Part shown: piece after piece, positions 1 to 7,098 of the stretch
How the letters are laid out: each line of letters starts with the position of its first letter
Numbering within the stretch: position 1 is the first letter of the stretch
NCBI GenBank assembly: GCA_002439585.1
Contig: DJOF01000019.1
Coordinates: forward strand, 1-62,229
From: Bacteroidales bacterium UBA6445
Lineage (GTDB): Bacteria > Bacteroidota > Bacteroidia > Bacteroidales > UBA932
Length of the DNA: 62,229 bases
Reading direction: 5' to 3'
Made by a program: the position numbers and the translations under genes
Notes under the pieces: generated by a model
The model's database searches: none
What the model saw: only the letters and a program-made list of their open reading frames with translations
What the model was told of the DNA's origin: nothing

Positions 1-368
1 CACTTCTAACTTGAATCTTCCCTATATATACCCTCACACGGTCCGCAGCTCGTTGACTTTCCGCCTTCCTCGACTTCCTTGTCCTTGAGTCCTCGCCTTC
101 GTCTGCGTCTTAGACAAGGTGTCTTGCAGAGATTTTCGGATATAGTAGCCGGATGCCTGACAAGTAATCAAATAGGGCTGGATATTTGCATAAGAAAGAC
201 GCTGACAATTAGAAACTGTAGAGATCGTGTCTAAAAGTTATAGAGGTCTTGTCTCTATAATTGGTCGCCTAAATAGTCCGACCATCTTAGACGGAAGGCT
301 AGATCAAATTGACATACAGACCGATGCGGATCTCAAACAGCGTCTAATATTAAATAAGCATTAAAGAA
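1..368 (+). promoter_or_regulatory. Upstream region of TonB receptor with candidate structured leader
   Basis: No coding sequence is supported here. Bases 230-293 can fold into a three-way junction. An outer helix pairs 230-235 (GTCTAA) with 288-293 (TTAGAC). It encloses hairpin A, 239-246 with 254-261 (TTATAGAG/CTCTATAA), and hairpin B, 263-268 with 280-285 (TGGTCG/CGACCA). All three helices are perfect Watson-Crick matches. GATATTTG at 182-189 resembles the Bacteroidota -7 element TAnnTTTG with one mismatch, which would start a transcript carrying the fold about 170 nt before the receptor start; no -33 TTG is at the right distance. There is no T-run after the hairpins, so a simple terminator is unlikely. 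I do not recognise a known riboswitch class. Confidence 0.45.
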
Positions 369-2504
369 ATGAGAATAAATATACTTGTTGCGGCCCTAAT
401 GACCGTATCTACAAATACAGGAGTAGAGGCTCATGACAGAGTCTTGTCAGATACCGTCTGGAATCAAGTCAAAGCCGATACTTCAGGCATATATGGAGAC
501 AGACAGGACAGCCTAAGTGCCACAGTATTTGTCGGGAAACAGGCGGCAAATTATCTATCCAAGGGCAAGGAACTTCGCACGGAAGTCATATCCACGGCAG
601 GGCTTCGCAAACTTGCGTGCTGCAGCCTTGCCGAAAGTTTCGAGAACTCGGCAAGTGTCACAGTCGGGTATTCCGATGCTATAACAGGAGCAAGGCAGAT
701 ACGCCTTCTCGGCTTGAGCGGTATATATACCCAGATGCTTGACGAGAACCGTCCTACGATGCGAGGCATAGCTTCCCCGTTTGGCTTGTCTTATGTACCT
801 GGTCAGTGGCTTGAGAGCATACAGGTTGCGAAAGGTCTGTCTTCTGTGACCAACGGAGTAGAATCTATTACAGGCCAGATCAATACGGAATATCTGAAGC
901 CAACTGACGAGAAGCCGCTGTATGTCAATACCTCGGTGATGAATGATACCAAGACCGACTTCAACATAGCCTCCTCGTTGCAGATGGGAGAGAAATGGAG
1001 CACCGTCCTGCTCGGGCACGTATCCGGCAACTTCAAGACTTTTGATCACAATCACGACGGCTTCATGGATGACCCGCAGATGCTTCAGTTCAACTTTGCC
1101 AATAGATGGTTCTATTACGGGGACAAGGCGCAGGTCCGTTTCGGTATTCGTGCTCTGCATGACAACAGACAGGGAGGCCAGACTGGATACGACCACGAAA
1201 CCTACAGACTTGATACTTCATCACCATGGGGTTCCGACATATCCAACAGTCTTTTCAATGCTTATGTAAAGGTTGGGGTTCCTCTTGCCGAGGACAATAG
1301 CCGTAATTTTGCTATCGTGGCGGACTATACTTTAGCTGACATCGACTCCTGGTTCGGGGCTTCTTCATACAAAGCGACACAAAATTCTACATTCGTAAAT
1401 CTCTTGTATCAGAATGATTTCAGTGATGCCCACAAGCTCACCCTCGCTCTTGGAGGCACAGCCGATAGGTATGACGAGACCCTCGTTCGCACTGTCAGAG
1501 AGCAGAGCCGAAGGCCCGGAGATACGTCGAATGGATTCTACAATATGGGTCTTTCCGGAGAATACACTTTCCACGCCGGAGACAAATTCTCTTCCATAGC
1601 AGCCCTTCGTGGCGAATGGTACAATGGTGACGGCATTATGATAGTCCCTCGTCTGACTCTCAAATATGCGCCTGTAGATTTCCTTGTAATGCGAGCCAAT
1701 GGAGGACGTGGACTTCGCAGGTCTTTGCCCCTAACGGACAATATTGGTGTCTTCTCCACGGGGAAATCTTTCATTGGTACGTATGATAGTCACGTTCTTG
1801 AAGACGCGTGGACATTTGGCGGCAACCTTACCTTTTATCTTCCGTTCGGTGTCTCCAAAGACAATACTTATCTGAGTCTTGATTATTTCGGTACCCGGTT
1901 CGCAAAGCAGATGATAGTGGATTATGAGCATGTGCCCAACGCCATAGATTTTTATACTGTCAATGGAGGGCATTCTTACACAAATAGTTATCAGGCAGAT
2001 TTCAATATTGAACCATTCAGGCGATTTACCCTTACGGCTACTTTCCGCTACACGGATGCCATGGAAGATCTTGTCTATAGGGGAATGTCTGAGAAACCGC
2101 TTGTGAGTCGCTACAAAGGGGTGCTTAATCTCCAGTATGCTACCAATTTGAGCAAATGGGTCTTTGATTTTACGGCTTCGCTCAACGGCAAGGCGCGTGT
2201 CTATGATTTTATGAAGGGAGTTAGGGACAATGACGGCAATGTCCTATACAAGGAAGGATATTCTCCGGCATATCCGTTGCTATATCTTCAAGTAACGCGC
2301 AAGTTCAAGGGCTTCGAGGTCTATCTCGGTGCTGAGAATCTTGGTAATTTCCGTCAGGACAAGGTAATACTCGGTGCTGATGCGGGGAGTCATCCCGGAA
2401 TGGTAGATCCATCATCACCGTCCTTTGATGCGAGCGGTATATGGGGACCGATCATGGGCACAAAGGTCTATCTCGGAGTAAGGTATACCCTTTGGAAAAT
2501 GTAA
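369..2504 (+). CDS. TonB-dependent outer-membrane receptor, possibly metal or metallophore transport
   Basis: This 711-residue protein has an N-terminal export signal (about residues 1-22), a TonB plug domain (about 50-170, with the plug-like segment GARQIRLLGLSGIYTQMLD) and a long beta-barrel region ending in aromatic/hydrophobic YTLWKM. It lacks the carboxypeptidase-D-like N-terminal extension of SusC proteins and is shorter than they are, so it belongs to the colicin-I-receptor type rather than the SusC type. In this family the barrel imports a substrate across the outer membrane using TonB energy. The next annotated gene encodes an exported HMA-domain protein, an arrangement that suggests copper or another soft metal. 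The substrate is inference only. The start is the first ATG after the structured leader. Confidence 0.85.
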   Translation: MRINILVAALMTVSTNTGVEAHDRVLSDTVWNQVKADTSGIYGDRQDSLSATVFVGKQAANYLSKGKELRTEVISTAGLRKLACCSLAESFENSASVTVGYSDAITGARQIRLLGLSGIYTQMLDENRPTMRGIASPFGLSYVPGQWLESIQVAKGLSSVTNGVESITGQINTEYLKPTDEKPLYVNTSVMNDTKTDFNIASSLQMGEKWSTVLLGHVSGNFKTFDHNHDGFMDDPQMLQFNFANRWFYYGDKAQVRFGIRALHDNRQGGQTGYDHETYRLDTSSPWGSDISNSLFNAYVKVGVPLAEDNSRNFAIVADYTLADIDSWFGASSYKATQNSTFVNLLYQNDFSDAHKLTLALGGTADRYDETLVRTVREQSRRPGDTSNGFYNMGLSGEYTFHAGDKFSSIAALRGEWYNGDGIMIVPRLTLKYAPVDFLVMRANGGRGLRRSLPLTDNIGVFSTGKSFIGTYDSHVLEDAWTFGGNLTFYLPFGVSKDNTYLSLDYFGTRFAKQMIVDYEHVPNAIDFYTVNGGHSYTNSYQADFNIEPFRRFTLTATFRYTDAMEDLVYRGMSEKPLVSRYKGVLNLQYATNLSKWVFDFTASLNGKARVYDFMKGVRDNDGNVLYKEGYSPAYPLLYLQVTRKFKGFEVYLGAENLGNFRQDKVILGADAGSHPGMVDPSSPSFDASGIWGPIMGTKVYLGVRYTLWKM

Positions 2505-2620
2505 TGAGCAAGATGAGCTATCTGACTGAGCAAAAGTCAGACGAGACAGCCGGAAAAGTCTATAAAAGAATTTTGAAACAACTTCTAGACAGCGTCTTAA
2601 CTAAGAAATATGAAAAATAA
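2504..2620 (+). CDS. Possible 38-residue small protein, coupled to the TonB receptor
   Basis: An ATG overlaps the receptor stop codon as TAATG, the usual arrangement for translational coupling, and opens a 38-codon frame ending TAA at 2618-2620. The product would be strongly charged (beginning MSKMSYLTEQKSDETAGK) with an amphipathic C-terminal half and no export signal. The segment coding SDETAGKVYKRIL (about 2528-2575) is one copy of a degenerate repeat also found at 42217-42265, and a 7-bp hairpin (2521-2527 with 2535-2541) lies inside the frame. It may be a real micro-protein or only a repeat remnant. I recognise no family. Confidence 0.25.
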   Translation: MSKMSYLTEQKSDETAGKVYKRILKQLLDSVLTKKYEK

Positions 2621-2673
2621 GTTGAAGGTTATTTTCTTGAAGGTTTCCAGAATAGTTTCTAAATGAAGTGAAT

Positions 2674-3093
2674 ATGAAAAAGAGTCTATTTTACATTATT
2701 GCTGCGGCCGCATTGATGTGCGGAGATGCTGTTGCATCTTCAGCATCTGACATATCTGTCACATCGGCTGCGCCAGTTTTAGGCTGCGCCATGTCGGCTT
2801 ATTCCGAGCATACGTCCGCTGCTTCTGCTTCTCAATATGCAGAGCCTCAGGACAATACGGGGAAAGCCATAAAGAAAGTCACCAAGACAGTAGTCTTCGA
2901 GGTTACAATGCACTGCGAGAACTGTGTCAAGAAAATCACTGCAAATATCTCTTTCGAGAAAGGAGTCAAGGGTTTGGAGATCTCTTTGGATAAGAAGACA
3001 GTGACTGTGACTTATGACCCTGCGAAGACAGACGTTCCTACGCTGAAAAAAGCCATCGAAAAGCTCGGCTACCAGGTTGTAGTCAGAGAATAA
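2674..3093 (+). CDS. Exported HMA-domain (heavy-metal-associated) protein
   Basis: The 139-residue product starts with a signal peptide (MKKSLFYIIAAAALMCGDAVA), then a low-complexity Ser/Ala linker, then an HMA fold from about residue 70 to the end. The metal-binding motif is MHCENC, matching the family MxCxxC, followed by the expected beta-alpha pattern and the C-terminal KKAIEKLGYQ helix and strand. HMA domains bind Cu(I), Zn or similar ions through the two cysteines. A signal peptide implies a periplasmic or outer-membrane-facing location, unlike cytosolic CopZ. It lies 169 nt after the TonB receptor, which suggests a joint metal pathway. An in-frame GTG lies 6 nt upstream; I prefer the ATG because it begins the signal peptide. 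The gene end is duplicated three more times downstream. Confidence 0.85.
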   Translation: MKKSLFYIIAAAALMCGDAVASSASDISVTSAAPVLGCAMSAYSEHTSAASASQYAEPQDNTGKAIKKVTKTVVFEVTMHCENCVKKITANISFEKGVKGLEISLDKKTVTVTYDPAKTDVPTLKKAIEKLGYQVVVRE

Positions 3094-3203
3094 GAATGAG
3101 TTCGGCTACCAAGTTGTAGTCAGAGAATAAGAATGAGTTCGGCTACCAGGTTGTAGTCAGAGAATAAGAATGAGCTCGGCTATTAGGTTGTCGTCCAGGA
3201 ATA
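3065..3203 (+). repeat. 37-bp tandem repeat spanning the HMA stop codon
   Basis: Units start at 3065, 3102, 3139 and 3176, exactly 37 bp apart. The first three differ from one another by only one or two bases; the fourth is diverged and partial. Unit 1 is the coding end of the HMA gene including its TAA (3091-3093); later units repeat those codons and the stop in the non-coding gap. Because 37 is not a multiple of three, the copies do not extend the protein. Confidence 0.9.
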
Positions 3204-3262
3204 GGAAGTTATATTAGGTGATGCCGAATATACGCTTGCCCTCGGCAAAAATGCATGCGAGC

Positions 3263-3295
3263 TTGCTGATTGCACTCGGCTTTTTTGTATATTTG
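3263..3295 (+). promoter_or_regulatory. Candidate guaB promoter
   Basis: TATATTTG at 3288-3295 fits the Bacteroidota -7 consensus TAnnTTTG. A TTG at 3263-3265 lies 22 nt upstream, within the usual -33 spacing. Transcription would begin near 3300, giving a leader of about 15 nt before the guaB ATG. Confidence 0.5.
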
Positions 3296-3314
3296 CCAAA
3301 ATAAAGTTATCACA

Positions 3315-4790
3315 ATGCAGCGTTTCGTTAATACAGAGATTCCCGAGGGACTCACATTCGATGATGTTTTGTTGGTCCCGGCACATTCTGAGGTCCTTCC
3401 GAGAGATGTGGATGTCTCTACAAGATTTACAAGAGACATTACAATCAAGACCCCAATCCTCTCATCAGCCATGGATACTGTCACAGAGGCAGACTTGGCA
3501 ATAGCAATGGCGAGAGCCGGTGGTATCGGAGTGATACACAAGAATATGACGATTGAGCAGCAGTGTGAGCAGGTAAGACGCGTCAAGAGGGCCGAGAACG
3601 GAATGATATATGATCCTGTAACCATCAGCCCTGAAGCAACAGTGGGCGATGCCCTCAACCTCATGGCGAGGCATCATATCGGTGGTATTCCAGTCGTGGA
3701 TACAGACAGCAGGCTCATAGGTATAGTCACCAATAGGGATCTTCGCTTCCAGGACAACAGGAGGCTTCCCATATCCAAGGTAATGACGTCCGAGAATCTT
3801 ATCACCGCCAAGAAAGGAATTAGCCTTCAGGAAGCAACTGGGATTCTGCGCACCTCCAAGGTGGAGAAACTGCCTGTTATAGACGGAGACGGTAAGCTTG
3901 TAGGCCTTATTACATACAAGGATCTTATGAAGATCAAGGACAACCCGATTGCCTCGAAGGATAGCAAGGGACGTCTTCTTGTGGCTGCTGCCGTAGGTGT
4001 GAAGTCAGACACTCTCGATAGGATCGAGATGCTCATGAGCGCAGGAGCGGATGCTGTAGTCATCGATACGGCTCACGGACATTCTAAAGGAGTTCTCGGG
4101 GTTATCGCCAGTGCGTGTGCTGCATTCAAGAACAGAGATATACAGATAGTAGCCGGTAATGTTGCCACAGGTGAAGGTGCCAAGGCTCTTGCAGACGCAG
4201 GAGTTAGTGCAGTAAAGGTCGGTATAGGCCCCGGATCTATATGTACGACGAGGATCATAGCCGGAGTAGGAATGCCACAGCTTACTGCGGTAATGCTTGC
4301 TTCTGAGGCTCTTAAAGGTACAGGTGTCCCAGTCATAGCAGATGGGGGTATCAGATATTCCGGAGACATTACCAAAGCTCTTGCAGCAGGTGCAAGTACC
4401 ATTATGGCAGGGTCTCTCTTCGCCGGTACAGAGGAATCTCCAGGAGAGACAATTATCTTGAACGGACGTAAGTTTAAAGCCTACAGGGGCATGGGTTCTC
4501 TTGAGGCAATGGAACACGGTTCCAAGGACAGATATTTCCAGGATATGGAAGAAGATGTTAAGAAACTTGTCCCGGAGGGTATCGTCGCCCAGGTTCCTTT
4601 TAAAGGAACAGTAAGCGAAGTCGTATACCAACTCGTAGGTGGAGTTCGTGCAGGAATGGGATATGTAGGAGCAGCCAATATCGAGCAGCTTCGTAGTGCC
4701 AAGTTTGTCCGTATCACCAATGCTGGATACCTTGAGAGCCACCCGCATGATGTCACCATCACCAAGGAATCCCCGAACTACTCCCGGTAG
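3315..4790 (+). CDS. guaB: Inosine-5'-monophosphate dehydrogenase
   Basis: IMPDH oxidises IMP to XMP with NAD+, the committed step of GMP synthesis, in the cytosol. The 491-residue protein has the typical family length. It has an N-terminal barrel segment (GLTFDDVLLVPAHSEVLPR), a CBS-domain pair at about residues 95-205, and the catalytic loop GIGPGSICTTR with the nucleophile Cys310. Phosphate-binding and flap segments follow (ADGGIRYSGD, GMGSLEAM). The ATG at 3315 fits the promoter position; an in-frame start 45 nt upstream would add residues unlike the family and lies before the proposed transcription start. Downstream genes follow within 6-13 nt, so guaB probably heads an operon with the SurA-like and OstA-like genes. 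Confidence 0.97.
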   Translation: MQRFVNTEIPEGLTFDDVLLVPAHSEVLPRDVDVSTRFTRDITIKTPILSSAMDTVTEADLAIAMARAGGIGVIHKNMTIEQQCEQVRRVKRAENGMIYDPVTISPEATVGDALNLMARHHIGGIPVVDTDSRLIGIVTNRDLRFQDNRRLPISKVMTSENLITAKKGISLQEATGILRTSKVEKLPVIDGDGKLVGLITYKDLMKIKDNPIASKDSKGRLLVAAAVGVKSDTLDRIEMLMSAGADAVVIDTAHGHSKGVLGVIASACAAFKNRDIQIVAGNVATGEGAKALADAGVSAVKVGIGPGSICTTRIIAGVGMPQLTAVMLASEALKGTGVPVIADGGIRYSGDITKALAAGASTIMAGSLFAGTEESPGETIILNGRKFKAYRGMGSLEAMEHGSKDRYFQDMEEDVKKLVPEGIVAQVPFKGTVSEVVYQLVGGVRAGMGYVGAANIEQLRSAKFVRITNAGYLESHPHDVTITKESPNYSR

Positions 4791-4796
4791 CAGGCC

Positions 4797-5654
4797 ATGA
4801 GTTCAGGGCGGATTTTTACAGCTTCTTTGATCGTCTTGCTTGGAGTCACGTCATGCGAGACGATTATGTCGTTTGTACAGGACGGCAAAGTGGTGGCCAA
4901 AGTAGGAAGCCACAAACTGTATCTGTCGCAGGTGACACCGCTTATCCCAGACACGGCATCGCCCGATGACAGTACCCACATTGCCTTGCAGTATATTGAT
5001 TCGTGGGTCTCGGAGCAGGTATTTACGGACATTGCCGAGAAGGAACTTTCCAAAGAAGAGAAAGATGTCAGTGAAGAGTTGGAAGACTATCGCCGTTCCC
5101 TGCTTAAATACAGATATGAGCAGAAATATATCAACCGGCGTCTTGACACCTCCGTAACAGCCGCACAGATAGAAGACTATTATGAGAAGCATATATCCAA
5201 CTTCACTCTGAAAGTCCCGATTGTCAAAGCCTCTTTCGTCAACATTTCGCCCGAGTCTCCTAATCTGTCTCTCTTGCGAAAGAAAATGATGTCTGAAGAT
5301 AATGACGCCAGGAGGCAGGCCGATAGTCTGGCATACTATTCGGCTTACAGATATACCGATTTTGGCGGCCATTGGATTGATGTGATACGCCTGTCACGAG
5401 AGTTCGGTACGGATTACGGTACCCTTCTTTCGCAGATGCGGGGCGGAGTCATCGAGATGCCGGACGCAGGAGGCAATCTCAACATTGCCTTTATACACCG
5501 TTACCTTCAGGCTGGAGATACAGGCCCGGAGGAATATTATACTGGACAAATACGCGATATAATACTGAGTACAAGGAAGCAGGCTTTGCTTTCGGGTTTG
5601 GAACGGGACTTGTTAGATAAAGCCCGCGCTCAGGAGCGTTTTACTATATATTGA
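4797..5654 (+). CDS. SurA-N-like lipoprotein without an evident isomerase domain
   Basis: The 285-residue product has a lipoprotein signal ending LLGVTSC, then a segment typical of SurA/PpiC foldases (GKVVAKVGSHKLYLSQV) and a helical chaperone-like region. The parvulin signature seen in the next gene is not clear in the C-terminal part, so it is probably a chaperone-type member of the SurA-like superfamily. It begins 6 nt after guaB and ends 12 nt before the larger SurA-type gene, indicating one operon and a shared role in periplasmic handling of outer-membrane proteins. Confidence 0.65.
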   Translation: MSSGRIFTASLIVLLGVTSCETIMSFVQDGKVVAKVGSHKLYLSQVTPLIPDTASPDDSTHIALQYIDSWVSEQVFTDIAEKELSKEEKDVSEELEDYRRSLLKYRYEQKYINRRLDTSVTAAQIEDYYEKHISNFTLKVPIVKASFVNISPESPNLSLLRKKMMSEDNDARRQADSLAYYSAYRYTDFGGHWIDVIRLSREFGTDYGTLLSQMRGGVIEMPDAGGNLNIAFIHRYLQAGDTGPEEYYTGQIRDIILSTRKQALLSGLERDLLDKARAQERFTIY

Positions 5655-5666
5655 CATTTATTTTCG

Positions 5667-7085
5667 ATGAGATACTTTATCAAGACGCTAACGGCACTTA
5701 TTGCCGCATCTGTGGCTTCAGCAGCCATTGCCCAGACATATCCTGCAGGGTTGATTGACAAGACAATAGCAGTTGTCGGCAACGAGATGATCTCCATATC
5801 CCAGCTTGAGCAGGAACTTATGTACATGAGGATGAGCGGTATGTATTCCGACAAGAACATGAGGTGCGAGCAACTGGAGAGAATGCTTGAGTCTAAGCTT
5901 TTTCTCATGCAGGCCAGAGTTGATTCTCTTGAAGTCAATCAAGAGATGGTAGCAAGCTCCCTTGACCAGCGTATGGCTCAGATACGTACCAATTTCGGAG
6001 GAGATGCTGAAGTTGAGAAATTCTATGGCAAACCCATCTACAAACTCCGCCAGGAGTGGCAGCAGCAGTTGGAGGACATGACCCTTACGCAGCAGATGCA
6101 GTCTCAGATAGCCTCTTCGATACCTGAACTTACCCCTCAGGACGTAAAGGAATATATCAAGGACACGGCTCCCGAAGATTTGCCGGTCGTCCCTATCAAA
6201 TATCAGTTAAGCCAGATCTGTATCTACCCAGACAGGGAAGCCGCTGAGATGGCTGTCAAGGAGAAACTCTTGAGTATAAGAGAGCGAATTATCAATGGAG
6301 AGAAATTTTCTACCCTTGCGAGGATTTATTCCGAAGATCCGGGGAGTGCTCGCAAAGGTGGGGAGCTCGGTATGGCATCTAAGTCTATCTTTTGGCCTGC
6401 ATTCTCTGATGCTGCAATGTCTCTCAAGCCAGGCGTGATCTCACAGATTGTAGAGACGCCTGACGGTTTCCATATTATAGAAGTGCTTGACAAGAAAGGA
6501 GATATGTTCAATGCCCGCCATATTCTCATCAAGCCCTCCTACTCAGATGCTGACAGGCAGAAAGCTTTCAAGACCCTTGACTCTCTCAAGACTGAGATAC
6601 AGAATAAGTCTCTCTCTTTCTCGCTTGCGGCGAAATTTTTCTCTCAAGATGCACAGTCCAAGACCAATGGAGGACAGATGGCCGATCCCAATACGGGTTC
6701 TTCTTATTTTGAGATTGATCAGCTCAAGCCTCAGGATTATGCCGCAATCAAGGACCTAAAAGAAGGAGAGATCTCAGCACCGGTAGAATCTAAAGACAAT
6801 GAGGGAAGGGACGGTAACACAGTATACAAGATAATACGCGTAGACAAGATTATTCCGGCTCATACCGCTTCATTTGACAAGGACTACAGCTCTCTTCTCG
6901 AGGAGGCTAAGGCAAAGAAGCAGAATGAAGCTATAGACGAGTTTATAGATAGTAAGATAAAGTCTACATATATCATCATAGATCCTATCTTCAAAGACTG
7001 TGATTTCTCCCGAGAAGGGTGGAACAAGATAGTGCGTCAGGATGCTGCTGCGGCAGAGGCTGCCAAGTCAGAGGATAACAAATAG
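5667..7085 (+). CDS. SurA-type periplasmic peptidyl-prolyl cis-trans isomerase
   Basis: This 472-residue protein has a cleavable signal peptide (about residues 1-22, ending AIAQ) and a SurA N-terminal chaperone segment (AVVGNEMISISQLEQEL). It has two consecutive parvulin-like domains. The first, about residues 170-275, contains SEDPGSARKGGELG and the GFHIIEV ending; the second, about 280-385, starts with FNARHILIKPS and contains NGGQMADPN. SurA-type proteins escort unfolded outer-membrane barrels through the periplasm. It overlaps or abuts its neighbours and probably belongs to the guaB operon. The second domain is less canonical, so activity may reside in the first. Confidence 0.88.
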   Translation: MRYFIKTLTALIAASVASAAIAQTYPAGLIDKTIAVVGNEMISISQLEQELMYMRMSGMYSDKNMRCEQLERMLESKLFLMQARVDSLEVNQEMVASSLDQRMAQIRTNFGGDAEVEKFYGKPIYKLRQEWQQQLEDMTLTQQMQSQIASSIPELTPQDVKEYIKDTAPEDLPVVPIKYQLSQICIYPDREAAEMAVKEKLLSIRERIINGEKFSTLARIYSEDPGSARKGGELGMASKSIFWPAFSDAAMSLKPGVISQIVETPDGFHIIEVLDKKGDMFNARHILIKPSYSDADRQKAFKTLDSLKTEIQNKSLSFSLAAKFFSQDAQSKTNGGQMADPNTGSSYFEIDQLKPQDYAAIKDLKEGEISAPVESKDNEGRDGNTVYKIIRVDKIIPAHTASFDKDYSSLLEEAKAKKQNEAIDEFIDSKIKSTYIIIDPIFKDCDFSREGWNKIVRQDAAAAEAAKSEDNK

Positions 7086-7098
7086 TCTCTCTCTCCTG

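Noticed and set aside
1..368. Cobalamin or other known riboswitch before the TonB receptor
   Set aside because: The conserved cobalamin box and other class-specific sequences are absent; only a generic three-way junction is supported.
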